A stretch of DNA of 64,000 nucleotides from Rhodocyclales bacterium (lineage in GTDB: Bacteria > Pseudomonadota > Gammaproteobacteria > Burkholderiales > Rhodocyclaceae). Shown here piece after piece: positions 16,435 through 23,676 of this stretch; within the stretch, counting starts at the first letter, position 1, and each line of letters opens with the position of its first letter. Made by a program: the position numbers and the translations under genes. The notes under the pieces were generated by a model, which worked only from the letters and a program-made list of their open reading frames with translations, was not told the DNA's origin and searched no databases. The stretch is taken from positions 1-64,000 of the forward strand of contig JACPEH010000005.1 in the NCBI GenBank assembly GCA_016183655.1. The letters are read 5' to 3'.

Positions 16435-17385
16435 TTACGCTGTCTGCCGCAGGCGGCTGCGCACGAAGCTGATGCCGGTCTTCAGCAGCTCGCCGGCGCC
16501 GTAACGGTTGCGCATGTTGCAGTCGTCGCAGAGCGCGGGAATCTCTGCCATGCCCTCGCGCCGCCGCAACACCTCGCGGATCGATTCGCTGCCGACGTGG
16601 CCGATCGGGTGGCGGTGGCCGACGTCGTTGTAGCAGTAGAGGTATTCGCCGGCCGAGGAGACGAACAGGTCGACGTTGCGCGGCACGCACTTGTAGCGGT
16701 TGCTGCACCACTGGCGGAAGATCTCGCGGCCGCTGGGGATGAAGTCGAGTTCCTGCGAATGCAGGCCGTGCTGACGGATCAGCTGGCGCAGCTTGTCGCT
16801 GGCGAGCTGGTGCTCCTTGAGGTTGCCGCCGCGGTTGTAGAGCGTCGGCGACATGGTCAGTGCGTCGATCCCCTGCGCCTTCAGCCAGCCGATCGTCTCC
16901 GCCAGCGAGGGCAGGCATTCGGGCATCGGCGTCAGGCTGATGCCGAGCTTGGTGCGCTTGAGCAGGCGCTGTGCTGCCTTCAGGTTTTCCATTACCCGCT
17001 GCTGGTCGAGCTTGACGTGGACGCGACGGTAGACGTCGGGGTCGATGCTGGAGAAGGAGACGATCAGCAGGCCGACGGCGCCGTCGAGGTGGACCAGCTT
17101 GTCCGGGTCGAGCAGATGGCCGTTGCTGACCATGTCGAAGCGCACCGGATGCCGGCGCGCATCCTCGACGAAATCGAAGAACTGCGGGTGCGTCGTCGGC
17201 TCGCCGTAGCCGGCGATGACGACGCGGAACACTTCCTGCGGCGATAGGCGCTGCAGCGTCTGCTGCCAGGTGGCGTCGGACATGATCTGCGGATGCTCGA
17301 TGGCATCGCGCGGGCACATCGAGCACAGCGCGTTGCATTTGCTCGTCCATTCGACGTTTACGGCGATGCGGTAGGAATCAGCCAT
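16435..17385 (-). CDS. radical SAM protein with SPASM-like C-terminus
   Basis: A 316-residue radical SAM enzyme. The [4Fe-4S]-SAM motif is CNALCSMC (Cys17, Cys21, Cys24), with YGEPTTHP as the GGEP-type motif. The C-terminal third has extra cysteines in a SPASM-like order: CSNRYKC, GEYLYC (G-x4-C) and CDDC, predicted to bind auxiliary Fe-S clusters. The start ATG at 17385 overlaps the upstream stop by 8 nt and AAGAAGA precedes it; an earlier ATG (17403) lies inside the upstream gene. It is the last gene of the PAP2-PNPOx-radical SAM operon. Such enzymes modify peptides or small molecules; the substrate is unknown. Confidence 0.88.
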   Translation of the reverse strand: MADSYRIAVNVEWTSKCNALCSMCPRDAIEHPQIMSDATWQQTLQRLSPQEVFRVVIAGYGEPTTHPQFFDFVEDARRHPVRFDMVSNGHLLDPDKLVHLDGAVGLLIVSFSSIDPDVYRRVHVKLDQQRVMENLKAAQRLLKRTKLGISLTPMPECLPSLAETIGWLKAQGIDALTMSPTLYNRGGNLKEHQLASDKLRQLIRQHGLHSQELDFIPSGREIFRQWCSNRYKCVPRNVDLFVSSAGEYLYCYNDVGHRHPIGHVGSESIREVLRRREGMAEIPALCDDCNMRNRYGAGELLKTGISFVRSRLRQTA

Positions 17386-17914
17386 TTTCTTCTTGCCTTT
17401 CATGGGGTAGCGGAGCGGGAAGCAGGCGGGGGATGTGTTGCGGGCAGTTCGGCACGACCTGCTCGATGTCGACGGCAACGACGCGGGGGCTGCCCGGAAA
17501 CAGCCCGGCGATGTCGCCCGACTCGTGGATCGTCGCTCGGCCATTGACGCGCAGGCGGGCGCCGTCGTTGAAATCGATGAACAGGCAGCCGACCTGCGGG
17601 TTCTGCAGGAGATTGCCGAGGCTCATGAAGGCGCCGTTGCCGTCGAAATCCGGGAAGGCGAAGCGCCGCTCGTCGAGGATGCGCACCAGCCCTGGTCCGC
17701 CGCCCTTGAACGAGCAGTCGCAGCGGCCGTCGGCGCCGCTCGTGGCAAGGAAGAAGAAGGGCGCGGCCTCGATCCGGGCGTGATACGGCGCCGGGATGTG
17801 GTCCCACAGCAGGCGCTGGCGGCGCGCCTTGTCCCACAGGGCTTCCGTGTTCCAGCGCCGCTGCGCCTCCTGTTCGCCGGCGTGGAAGGCGCCGCCGGGA
17901 GGGTTCGCGCTCAT
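17378..17914 (-). CDS. pyridoxamine 5'-phosphate oxidase-like FMN-binding protein
   Basis: A 178-residue split-barrel flavoprotein of the PNPOx-like family. Visible: FFLATSGADGRCDCSFKGG and the LLQNPQVGCLFIDFNDGARLRVNG strand pair forming the FMN site, then VVAVDIEQVVPNCPQHIPR near the C-terminus. The NCPQHIPR signature belongs to the subfamily of stand-alone flavoproteins rather than to PdxH. It probably reduces an unknown substrate or acts as a small flavin reductase. Start ATG overlaps the PAP2 stop by 4 nt (ATGA) and its own end overlaps the radical SAM start, so the three genes form one transcript. Confidence 0.82.
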   Translation of the reverse strand: MSANPPGGAFHAGEQEAQRRWNTEALWDKARRQRLLWDHIPAPYHARIEAAPFFFLATSGADGRCDCSFKGGGPGLVRILDERRFAFPDFDGNGAFMSLGNLLQNPQVGCLFIDFNDGARLRVNGRATIHESGDIAGLFPGSPRVVAVDIEQVVPNCPQHIPRLLPAPLPHERQEENG

Positions 17915-18720
17915 TCGGCGCTGCCGGCGGCGCAGGCTGGATACTCGCGGCCGCTGCATTCTGCTGCGGGCTGGCGTTCCGGTGCGGCGAACAGCGGCCT
18001 GGCGAAGACGGCGATCAACGCCAGCAGCAGCGCGCTGGCGATCCACGCGGTCCACAGCGTATGGGTGAGGAAATGCGCGCCGCGCATCTGCTGTACCCAG
18101 CCGAGCGCCATGCCGGCGGTGAGCCCCGCGAGATAGGCGGCGAACGCGCGGCGCGGCTGGGTGGGTAGCCAGAACACGGCCAGCGCGATCAGCCACATGC
18201 CACTGCTGGCGTGTCCGGCCGGAAAGCAGTGCCCGTCATGCCAGCCGGCGGGGACCGCGTCGAACAGCCGGAGCAGCGGCTCGCTGCCGCCGTAACGGTC
18301 GATCGACCAGGGACACTGCAGGCTCGACTGCTGCTTCAGCGCCTTGATCACGTTCGGCACCAGGAAGGCAGCGAGAGTCACGATGCGCAGTTGGGCGCGG
18401 TGGCGGGCCGAGATCCCCGGCAGCTTGAACAGCAGGTCGAGGACCGTGGCGCCGAGGAGCAGGAAACCCAGCCAGACGATGGCGTTCTTGACGTGGCCGT
18501 GCATGAAGGCGGTGGCGAACCAGCTGTTCCGCCACGGAAAGTCGCGAAGCTGCGGGTCGTAGTAGAGCGCGGCGAGCCACTGGTCGAGCTCGGTGTATTG
18601 CGCGACGGCGACCAACAGGACGGCGACCGTCGCCATGCCGGCCAGCAGTGCGGGCAGCGCCGAGCTGGCGGTTTCCAGGGTCAGCGGGCGGGATTCGGTG
18701 CGGCTCGGGAACTTCATCAT
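17911..18720 (-). CDS. PAP2-family membrane phosphatase
   Basis: A 269-residue integral membrane phosphatase with about six transmembrane helices. The three active-site motifs are recognisable in diverged form: KALKQQSSLQCPW (motif 1), FPAGHASSG (motif 2, catalytic His) and MRGAHFLTHTLW (motif 3, nucleophile His). PAP2 enzymes of this kind remove phosphate from lipid A, undecaprenyl diphosphate or phosphatidylglycerophosphate at the periplasmic face. The QseB/PmrA-like box upstream and the nearby phosphoethanolamine transferase favour lipid A or undecaprenyl phosphate remodelling, which is inference. An ATG one codon in (18717) is an equally good start. Confidence 0.85.
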   Translation of the reverse strand: MMKFPSRTESRPLTLETASSALPALLAGMATVAVLLVAVAQYTELDQWLAALYYDPQLRDFPWRNSWFATAFMHGHVKNAIVWLGFLLLGATVLDLLFKLPGISARHRAQLRIVTLAAFLVPNVIKALKQQSSLQCPWSIDRYGGSEPLLRLFDAVPAGWHDGHCFPAGHASSGMWLIALAVFWLPTQPRRAFAAYLAGLTAGMALGWVQQMRGAHFLTHTLWTAWIASALLLALIAVFARPLFAAPERQPAAECSGREYPACAAGSAE

Positions 18721-18751
18721 GGGAACAGGGCTCCGTGGACGGTTGGCGCGC

Positions 18752-18784
18752 AGTCTCCACCGCCCGTCTTAACGACGCCTTAAG
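18752..18784 (-). promoter_or_regulatory. QseB/PmrA-like box and promoter of the PAP2 operon
   Basis: Minus strand: CTTAAGGCGTCGTTAAG (18784-18768), 10 nt, then GAGACT (18757-18752). It lies 48 nt before the PAP2 start, almost the same distance as the box of the hemolysin-family operon. Confidence 0.72.
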
Positions 18785-18863
18785 GGCGGCTCCCGCGTGC
18801 CACTGCCCCGCCCATGCCCTTTTCCCGCCCGTGCTCTTTTCCCGGGCGCGGCGGCGCAGCGGG

Positions 18864-18896
18864 CTTAAGACTGGTTTAAAATTCGCTCCCTAGACT
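18864..18896 (+). promoter_or_regulatory. QseB/PmrA-like box and promoter of the LTA-synthase-like gene
   Basis: CTTAAGACTGGTTTAAA (18864-18880), 10 nt, then TAGACT (18891-18896). Together with the divergent PAP2 box it makes the 213-bp gap a bidirectional regulated promoter region. Confidence 0.72.
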
Positions 18897-18933
18897 CCAT
18901 ATAACCTCTTGATTTCCCCACCAGAAAGCAGTC

Positions 18934-20961
18934 ATGTCTCCTTCCTCCCCTGAGCGCGCGGGCGTTCTTGAGCGCCTCTGGCGCCGCCTGGCCTGCTGCG
19001 GCCCCTATGCGCCGCTGGCGATGTTCCTGCTCTTGGTGCTGCCGCTGCTGACGCTGTCGCGTGCGGCGCTGATGCTGTGGCAGGCCGACCGCGTCGGCGC
19101 CACCGGCATCTGGCTGGAAATGCTGCTGCAGGGCGTCCGTGTCGACATCATCCAGATCGGCCTGCTCAGCATTCCCCTGCTGCTGCTGATGCCGATCCTG
19201 GCGGCGTCGCCGTTCTGGAAAATCTGGCGCCGCCTCTCCGCCTTCTGGGTGATCCTCGCCACGGCGCTGCTGGTGCTGCTGGAAGCGGCATCGCCGGGAT
19301 TCATCGCCGAATACGACGCGCGCCCGAACCGCCTCTTCGTCGAGTACCTGAAATATCCCGGCGAGGTGCTGCCGATGCTGTGGGAGGGCTTTCGCGTGCA
19401 TCTCGTCGGCGGCGTGCTGGCCACCGCGGCTACGGTCTGGGCGATCGCCCGCCTGCTGCGGCCGTGGCTGGACCAGCCGCGTGCGTGGTCGAACCTGAAG
19501 CTGTGGCTGACCTGGCCGGTGGTCTTCCTGGTCTGCGTGCTGGCCGTGCGCTCCAGCGTCGACCATCGTCCGGCGAACCCGGCGAGTTTCGCGCTGACCA
19601 GCGACCCGATGGTCAATACGCTGGTCCTCAACTCCGCCTATTCCGTGACCTATGCCATCTACGGCATGCGCCACGAGGCGCGATCGAGCGAGGTGTACGG
19701 AAAGATGAGCGAGGAGGAAATCCTGCAGCACGTGCGGACGACCCGGGAAATGCTGCAGGATCCGCGGCCGCTGCTCGGCGACAAGGAAATCCCGACGCTC
19801 ACCGAACAGCGCTCGACGGTGCGCCGCGAGCGGCCGCTGAACCTGGTGATCATCCTCGAGGAAAGCCTCGGCGCAACCTTCGTTGAATCGCTCGGCGGCG
19901 TGCCGGTGACGCCGGAAATTGAGAAGCTGAAGGCGCAGGGCTGGTGGTTCGAGCAGCTCTACGCCACCGGCACCCGCTCGGTGCGCGGCATCGAGGCGGT
20001 GACCACCGGTTTCCTGCCGACGCCGGCGCAGGCCGTGGTCAAGCTGTCGCTGGCACAGCGCAATTTCTCGACGCTGGCGCAGATTCTCGGCCGGGCAGGC
20101 TATGACTCCGAGTTCATCTACGGCGGCGAGTCGCATTTCGACAACATGCGCGGCTTCTTCCTGGCCAACGGCTTTTCGAAGGTGACCGACGAGAACGACT
20201 ACGTGAACCCGGTCTTCAAGGCGAGCTGGGGCGTTTCCGACGAGGATCTGTTCAACAAGACGCACGAACGCCTGTTGGCCAAGCACGGCGACGGCAAGCC
20301 GTCGTATACGCTGGTGTTCACCTCGTCGAACCATTCGCCGTTCGAGTTCCCCGATGGCCGCATCGAACTCTACGAGCAGCCCAAGGGGACCGACAACAAC
20401 GCCGTCAAATACACCGATTACGCGCTCGGCCGCTTCATGGAGAAGGCGAAGGCCAGCGACTACTGGAAGGACACGATCTTCGTCGTCGTTGCCGACCACG
20501 ACATCCGCGTGCGCGGCGAGACGCTGGTGCCGATCGAGCGCTTCCATATTCCCGGCCTGATCCTCGGCGCCGACATCAAGCCGCGCGTCGTCAAGACCGT
20601 TGCCAGCCAGATCGACCTGCCGCCGACGCTGCTCTCGCTGCTCGGCGTCGACAGCCGCCATCCGATGACCGGCCGCGACCTGACGCGGGAAGCGGAGGGG
20701 CTGCCGGGGCGGGCGATGATGCAGTACAACGAGAACTATGCGTGGATGGAGGGCAACCAGGTCGTCGTCCTGCGCCCGGAGAAGGCGCCGACGCATGGCC
20801 GCTACGACCCGGCGAAGAAGCATCTCGACAGCGTGCCGCCGCCGGCCGACGGGCAGGCGATCGAGCAGCGCGCGCTGGCGCATTCGTTGTTGCCGGCCTG
20901 GCTCTACCGAGAGCAGCGCTACCGCCTGCCTGCATCGGGGGCGGCGCAGGCGGCACGCTAG
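18934..20961 (+). CDS. LTA synthase-family membrane sulfatase (phospho-headgroup transferase)
   Basis: A 675-residue protein with about five N-terminal transmembrane helices (residues 25-205) and a large periplasmic alkaline-phosphatase-fold domain. Metal ligand Glu309 in VIILEESLG and nucleophile Thr347 in YATGTRSVRGIEA match the LtaS/OpgB type; VVVADHDIRV has the distal Asp-His metal pair. Gram-negative members transfer phosphoglycerol or phosphoethanolamine from phospholipids to periplasmic glucans or surface sugars, not to teichoic acid. Sharing a QseB/PmrA-like box with cptA and the PAP2 operon suggests a surface-charge role. The exact acceptor cannot be read from sequence. Confidence 0.87.
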   Translation: MSPSSPERAGVLERLWRRLACCGPYAPLAMFLLLVLPLLTLSRAALMLWQADRVGATGIWLEMLLQGVRVDIIQIGLLSIPLLLLMPILAASPFWKIWRRLSAFWVILATALLVLLEAASPGFIAEYDARPNRLFVEYLKYPGEVLPMLWEGFRVHLVGGVLATAATVWAIARLLRPWLDQPRAWSNLKLWLTWPVVFLVCVLAVRSSVDHRPANPASFALTSDPMVNTLVLNSAYSVTYAIYGMRHEARSSEVYGKMSEEEILQHVRTTREMLQDPRPLLGDKEIPTLTEQRSTVRRERPLNLVIILEESLGATFVESLGGVPVTPEIEKLKAQGWWFEQLYATGTRSVRGIEAVTTGFLPTPAQAVVKLSLAQRNFSTLAQILGRAGYDSEFIYGGESHFDNMRGFFLANGFSKVTDENDYVNPVFKASWGVSDEDLFNKTHERLLAKHGDGKPSYTLVFTSSNHSPFEFPDGRIELYEQPKGTDNNAVKYTDYALGRFMEKAKASDYWKDTIFVVVADHDIRVRGETLVPIERFHIPGLILGADIKPRVVKTVASQIDLPPTLLSLLGVDSRHPMTGRDLTREAEGLPGRAMMQYNENYAWMEGNQVVVLRPEKAPTHGRYDPAKKHLDSVPPPADGQAIEQRALAHSLLPAWLYREQRYRLPASGAAQAAR

Positions 20962-20990
20962 GTCCGGCATGTTCCTGGCGCAAAAAGGGC

Positions 20991-21019
20991 TTGATATTTT
21001 TCGGAAAGTTGGATTAAAA
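20991..21019 (+). promoter_or_regulatory. sigma-70-like promoter of rpmB-rpmG
   Basis: TTGATA (20991-20996), 17-nt spacer, TTAAAA (21014-21019), about 44 nt before the rpmB ATG. The surrounding sequence is distinctly AT-rich compared with the flanking genes, as expected for a strong ribosomal promoter. Confidence 0.65.
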
Positions 21020-21062
21020 TCGTCGGCTTTCCTCTTCCAAGATTACTAACGGAGCAACAACC

Positions 21063-21296
21063 ATGGCGCGAGTCTGCCAAGTGACGGGCAAAGCCCCGAT
21101 GGTTGGGAACCACGTTTCCCACGCAAACAACAAAACGAAGCGTCGCTTCCTGCCGAACCTGCAGTACCGTCGTTTCTGGGTCGAGAGCGAGAACCGCTTC
21201 GTGCGTCTGCGCGTGTCGAACGCCGGTCTGCGCGTCATCGACAAGAAGGGCATCGACGTGGTGCTGGCCGATCTGCGCGCCCGCGGCGAAGTCTGA
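21063..21296 (+). CDS. rpmB: 50S ribosomal protein L28
   Basis: A 77-residue L28, the standard bacterial length, beginning [20 protein letters not shown] and ending with the [19 protein letters not shown] helix. It binds 23S rRNA near the peptidyl site. A GGAG-type site (CGGAGC) lies upstream of the ATG. It is followed 18 bp later by rpmG, the usual rpmBG operon. Confidence 0.98.
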   Translation: MARVCQVTGKAPMVGNHVSHANNKTKRRFLPNLQYRRFWVESENRFVRLRVSNAGLRVIDKKGIDVVLADLRARGEV

Positions 21297-21314
21297 TAGA
21301 TAGGAACCCGAATC

Positions 21315-21470
21315 ATGCGTGAAAAGATCAAGCTCGAGTCGACCGCCGGTACCGGCCACTTCTACACGACGACCAAGAACAAGAAGACCATGCCGGAGAA
21401 GATGGAGATCAAGAAGTACGATCCCAAGGCCCGCAAGCATGTCGCCTACAAGGAAACCAAGCTGAAGTAA
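21315..21470 (+). CDS. rpmG: 50S ribosomal protein L33
   Basis: A 51-residue L33: starts [20 protein letters not shown] and ends AYKETKLK. The Cys residues of the zinc-binding form are absent, so this is the C-minus type. It packs against 23S rRNA in the E-site region. Second gene of the rpmBG operon; a rho-independent terminator follows 18 bp after the stop. Confidence 0.97.
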   Translation: MREKIKLESTAGTGHFYTTTKNKKTMPEKMEIKKYDPKARKHVAYKETKLK

Positions 21471-21488
21471 TCGGCTGCCTTCCCGCAG

Positions 21489-21521
21489 AAACCCGCCCGA
21501 GCGTGCTCCGGCGGGTTTTTT
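21489..21521 (+). terminator. rho-independent terminator of rpmBG
   Basis: AAACCCGCC (21489-21497) pairs with GGCGGGTTT (21510-21518), 12-nt loop, followed by a T-rich tail (TTTTTTGTTTTT). Confidence 0.9.
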
Positions 21522-21735
21522 GTTTTTGCGGCCCGCTGCCGGACGTGGCGCAGGCTGCCCGGTTCACCCGGTTTGCTTCAATTTGTGGTGACTTTGCCGG
21601 GCAGGTGCCTATGATGGCGAGAGCACCGTGGTACTTCCCGAGCCTCCTCCCGTCCGGCTGCGTTCGAGCGGCCGCGTCATCCCGCCGGCCCCGTCCGGCT
21701 CATCATCTACGCATCACGCCAGCGAAAGGCATGTC

Positions 21736-21951
21736 ATGCAACGTTTCGAATACATCATCCGCAGCGATTTCCACGCGGCGGCAGAGGACGTCGCCCGCAG
21801 CTTCGGCGGCCGGGAGCGCGAGCGGCTGAACGCCTACACGCAGGTGGTCGTCGGCGAACTGAACAAGCTCGGCGCCGAAGGCTGGGAGCTGATCCAGGCG
21901 CCGGATCTGGCAACGAATCGCAACTGGATCTTCAAGCGGCCGCTGGCCTGA
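21736..21951 (+). CDS. small DUF4177-like protein
   Basis: A 71-residue protein MQRFEYIIRS...LNKLGAEGWELIQAP..., the beta-alpha pattern with the LGAEGWEL signature of DUF4177-like proteins. The function of that family is not established. The ATG at 21736 is preceded by GAAAGG. It stands alone between rpmG and the convergent fccB. Confidence 0.75.
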   Translation: MQRFEYIIRSDFHAAAEDVARSFGGRERERLNAYTQVVVGELNKLGAEGWELIQAPDLATNRNWIFKRPLA

Positions 21952-21967
21952 TCGGCGCCGGACTGGC

Positions 21968-23248
21968 TCAGGTCAGCATGTCGGCCCAGATGTTCTTCGC
22001 CCAGCCGGCGGCGTAGGTGCCTTCCAGCTCGTTGCGCGCGGCGGAGACGCCGCTGGCGCCGGGAACGACGAGCATCGTCCGCTTCTCGGCGTCGTACCTG
22101 TGCACCGAGGCGACGTGGATGACGTTCTTCGCGTCGACGAAGCTGTAGCAGGTATTGGTCATCATCGGCTCGGGGTTCGGCGCCTCGCCGGCAAGCAGGT
22201 TGAGGATCGCCGCAGCGGCGACCTTGCCGTGCTGGTTGGCCATGAAGCCGGACTTCGGCATCAGCGGCGCCGACAGCGTCGAGTCGCCGAGGACGTGGAT
22301 GCCCTTGACGTTGATCGACTCCATGCTCAGCCAGTCGACCTCGGCCCAGCGGTTGTTGGCCAGCTTGGCGCCGGATTGGGCGACGAGGTCGCCGGCGCGG
22401 TGCGGCGGCACGACGTTGAGCACGTCGGCGCGGACCTTGTCGAATTCGAGGATCGCCGTGCGGTTGGCCACGTCGACGTCGCGCAGCTCGCTGTTCGGGC
22501 GGTACTCGACGATGCCCTTGTACAGCTCCTGCCAGGCCTTGACGAAGAGGCCCTTCTTCGAGACGACGTCCTCGTTGGCGTCGAGGATCAGCACCTTCGA
22601 CTTCGGCTTGTGCGTCTTGAAGTAGTGGGCGATCACCGAGGCGCGCTCGTACGGTCCCGGCGGGCAGCGGTAGGGGGCCTTCGGCACGGTCAGCGCGTAG
22701 ACGCCGCCGTCCTTCATCTCCGCCAGCTGCTTCCTGAGCGCGACGGTCTGCGGGCCGGCCTTCCAGGCGTGCAGGATCTTCGTCTGCGCGTCGGCGTTGT
22801 TCAGCGCCGGCACCTGGTCCCACAGGAAGGCGATGCCGGGCGAGAGCACGGCGCGGTCGTAGGCCAGCTCGCCGTGCGTGGCGAGCCGGATGCGGCGCTT
22901 GTCCGCGTCGATGCCGACGACGTCGTCGTGGATCACGCGCACGCCCCATTTCTTCAGGCCGTCGTAGCTGACGGTGATGTCGGCGAGCGTCCGCTCGCCG
23001 GCGACGACGAGGTTGGAGATCGGGCAGGAGATGAACTCGCGGTTGCGCTCGACCAGCGTCACCTCGACGCTGCCCTTGCTCCACATGCGCAGGTACTTGG
23101 CGGCGGTGGCGCCGCCGTAGCCGCCGCCGACGACGACGACGTGGCCGCCGGCCTTGCTGCGGGAGTCAACGCTCCCGGCGCAGCCGCCGAGGGTGACGAT
23201 GCCGGCGCAGCCGCCGGCGGCCTTCAGGAAATCGCGACGATTGAGCAT
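21968..23248 (-). CDS. fccB: flavocytochrome c sulfide dehydrogenase, flavoprotein subunit
   Basis: A 426-residue Tat-exported flavoprotein (NRRDFLKAAGG signal) that oxidises sulfide to sulfur or polysulfide in the periplasm and passes electrons to a cytochrome c. The FAD-binding motif HVVVVGGGYGGATAA is at residues 36-50. Cys75 in REFISCPIS corresponds to the residue that binds FAD covalently in Allochromatium FccB, and Cys195 (YRCPPG) with Cys367 (TNTCYS) to its redox-active disulfide; these correspondences are by position and memory. The cytochrome subunit gene lies 10 bp upstream. Confidence 0.92.
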   Translation of the reverse strand: MLNRRDFLKAAGGCAGIVTLGGCAGSVDSRSKAGGHVVVVGGGYGGATAAKYLRMWSKGSVEVTLVERNREFISCPISNLVVAGERTLADITVSYDGLKKWGVRVIHDDVVGIDADKRRIRLATHGELAYDRAVLSPGIAFLWDQVPALNNADAQTKILHAWKAGPQTVALRKQLAEMKDGGVYALTVPKAPYRCPPGPYERASVIAHYFKTHKPKSKVLILDANEDVVSKKGLFVKAWQELYKGIVEYRPNSELRDVDVANRTAILEFDKVRADVLNVVPPHRAGDLVAQSGAKLANNRWAEVDWLSMESINVKGIHVLGDSTLSAPLMPKSGFMANQHGKVAAAAILNLLAGEAPNPEPMMTNTCYSFVDAKNVIHVASVHRYDAEKRTMLVVPGASGVSAARNELEGTYAAGWAKNIWADMLT

Positions 23249-23258
23249 GGTCTTCCCC

Positions 23259-23564
23259 TTATTTCTGCGCGGCGAACCAGGCCGCGAGCAGTTCGACCTG
23301 GGCGTCGGTGTAACCCTTGGCGATCTGGTGCATCACCGTCGCTTCGCGCTTGCCGGCACGGAATTCCTGGAGGCGCTGGACGATCGTTTCCTTCGGCTGG
23401 CCGGCGATCGCGGCCATGCCGGCGCCGGGAACGGCGTGGCCGTTGGTACCGTGGCAGTTGGCGCAGGTGGCGGCGAGGTTGCGCGCCTGGTTCGGGTCCT
23501 GGGCCGCGGCCGGGCCGGCGGCGAGCGCCAGGGCGGCCAGGCAGGCGAAGGTCAGCCTGTTCAT
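23259..23564 (-). CDS. monohaem cytochrome c, FccA-like
   Basis: A 101-residue class I c-type cytochrome with a signal peptide (ending AAGPAAA) and a single haem motif CANCH (Cys34-His38); a Met in the ATVMHQIAKG segment is the probable sixth ligand. ATG 23564 is preceded by GGAGAAG. It is immediately upstream of fccB and should be its electron acceptor. Classical FccA of purple sulfur bacteria carries two haems; this one has a single haem, as in other fcc loci. Confidence 0.88.
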   Translation of the reverse strand: MNRLTFACLAALALAAGPAAAQDPNQARNLAATCANCHGTNGHAVPGAGMAAIAGQPKETIVQRLQEFRAGKREATVMHQIAKGYTDAQVELLAAWFAAQK

Positions 23565-23676
23565 GTTCTTCTCCGGTGTCGATTTTGCAGGGAAGGCCGC
23601 GGGCCGGGCGCCGTGCAAGCCTGTGCCGAGTCTAGTCCGCATCGGATGATGCAAAAAATAATGATTCGGTACGAGC

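Noticed and set aside
18934-20961. Lipoteichoic acid synthesis
   Set aside because: The domain is LtaS-like, but all other genes indicate a Gram-negative envelope, so teichoic acid synthesis is not supported.
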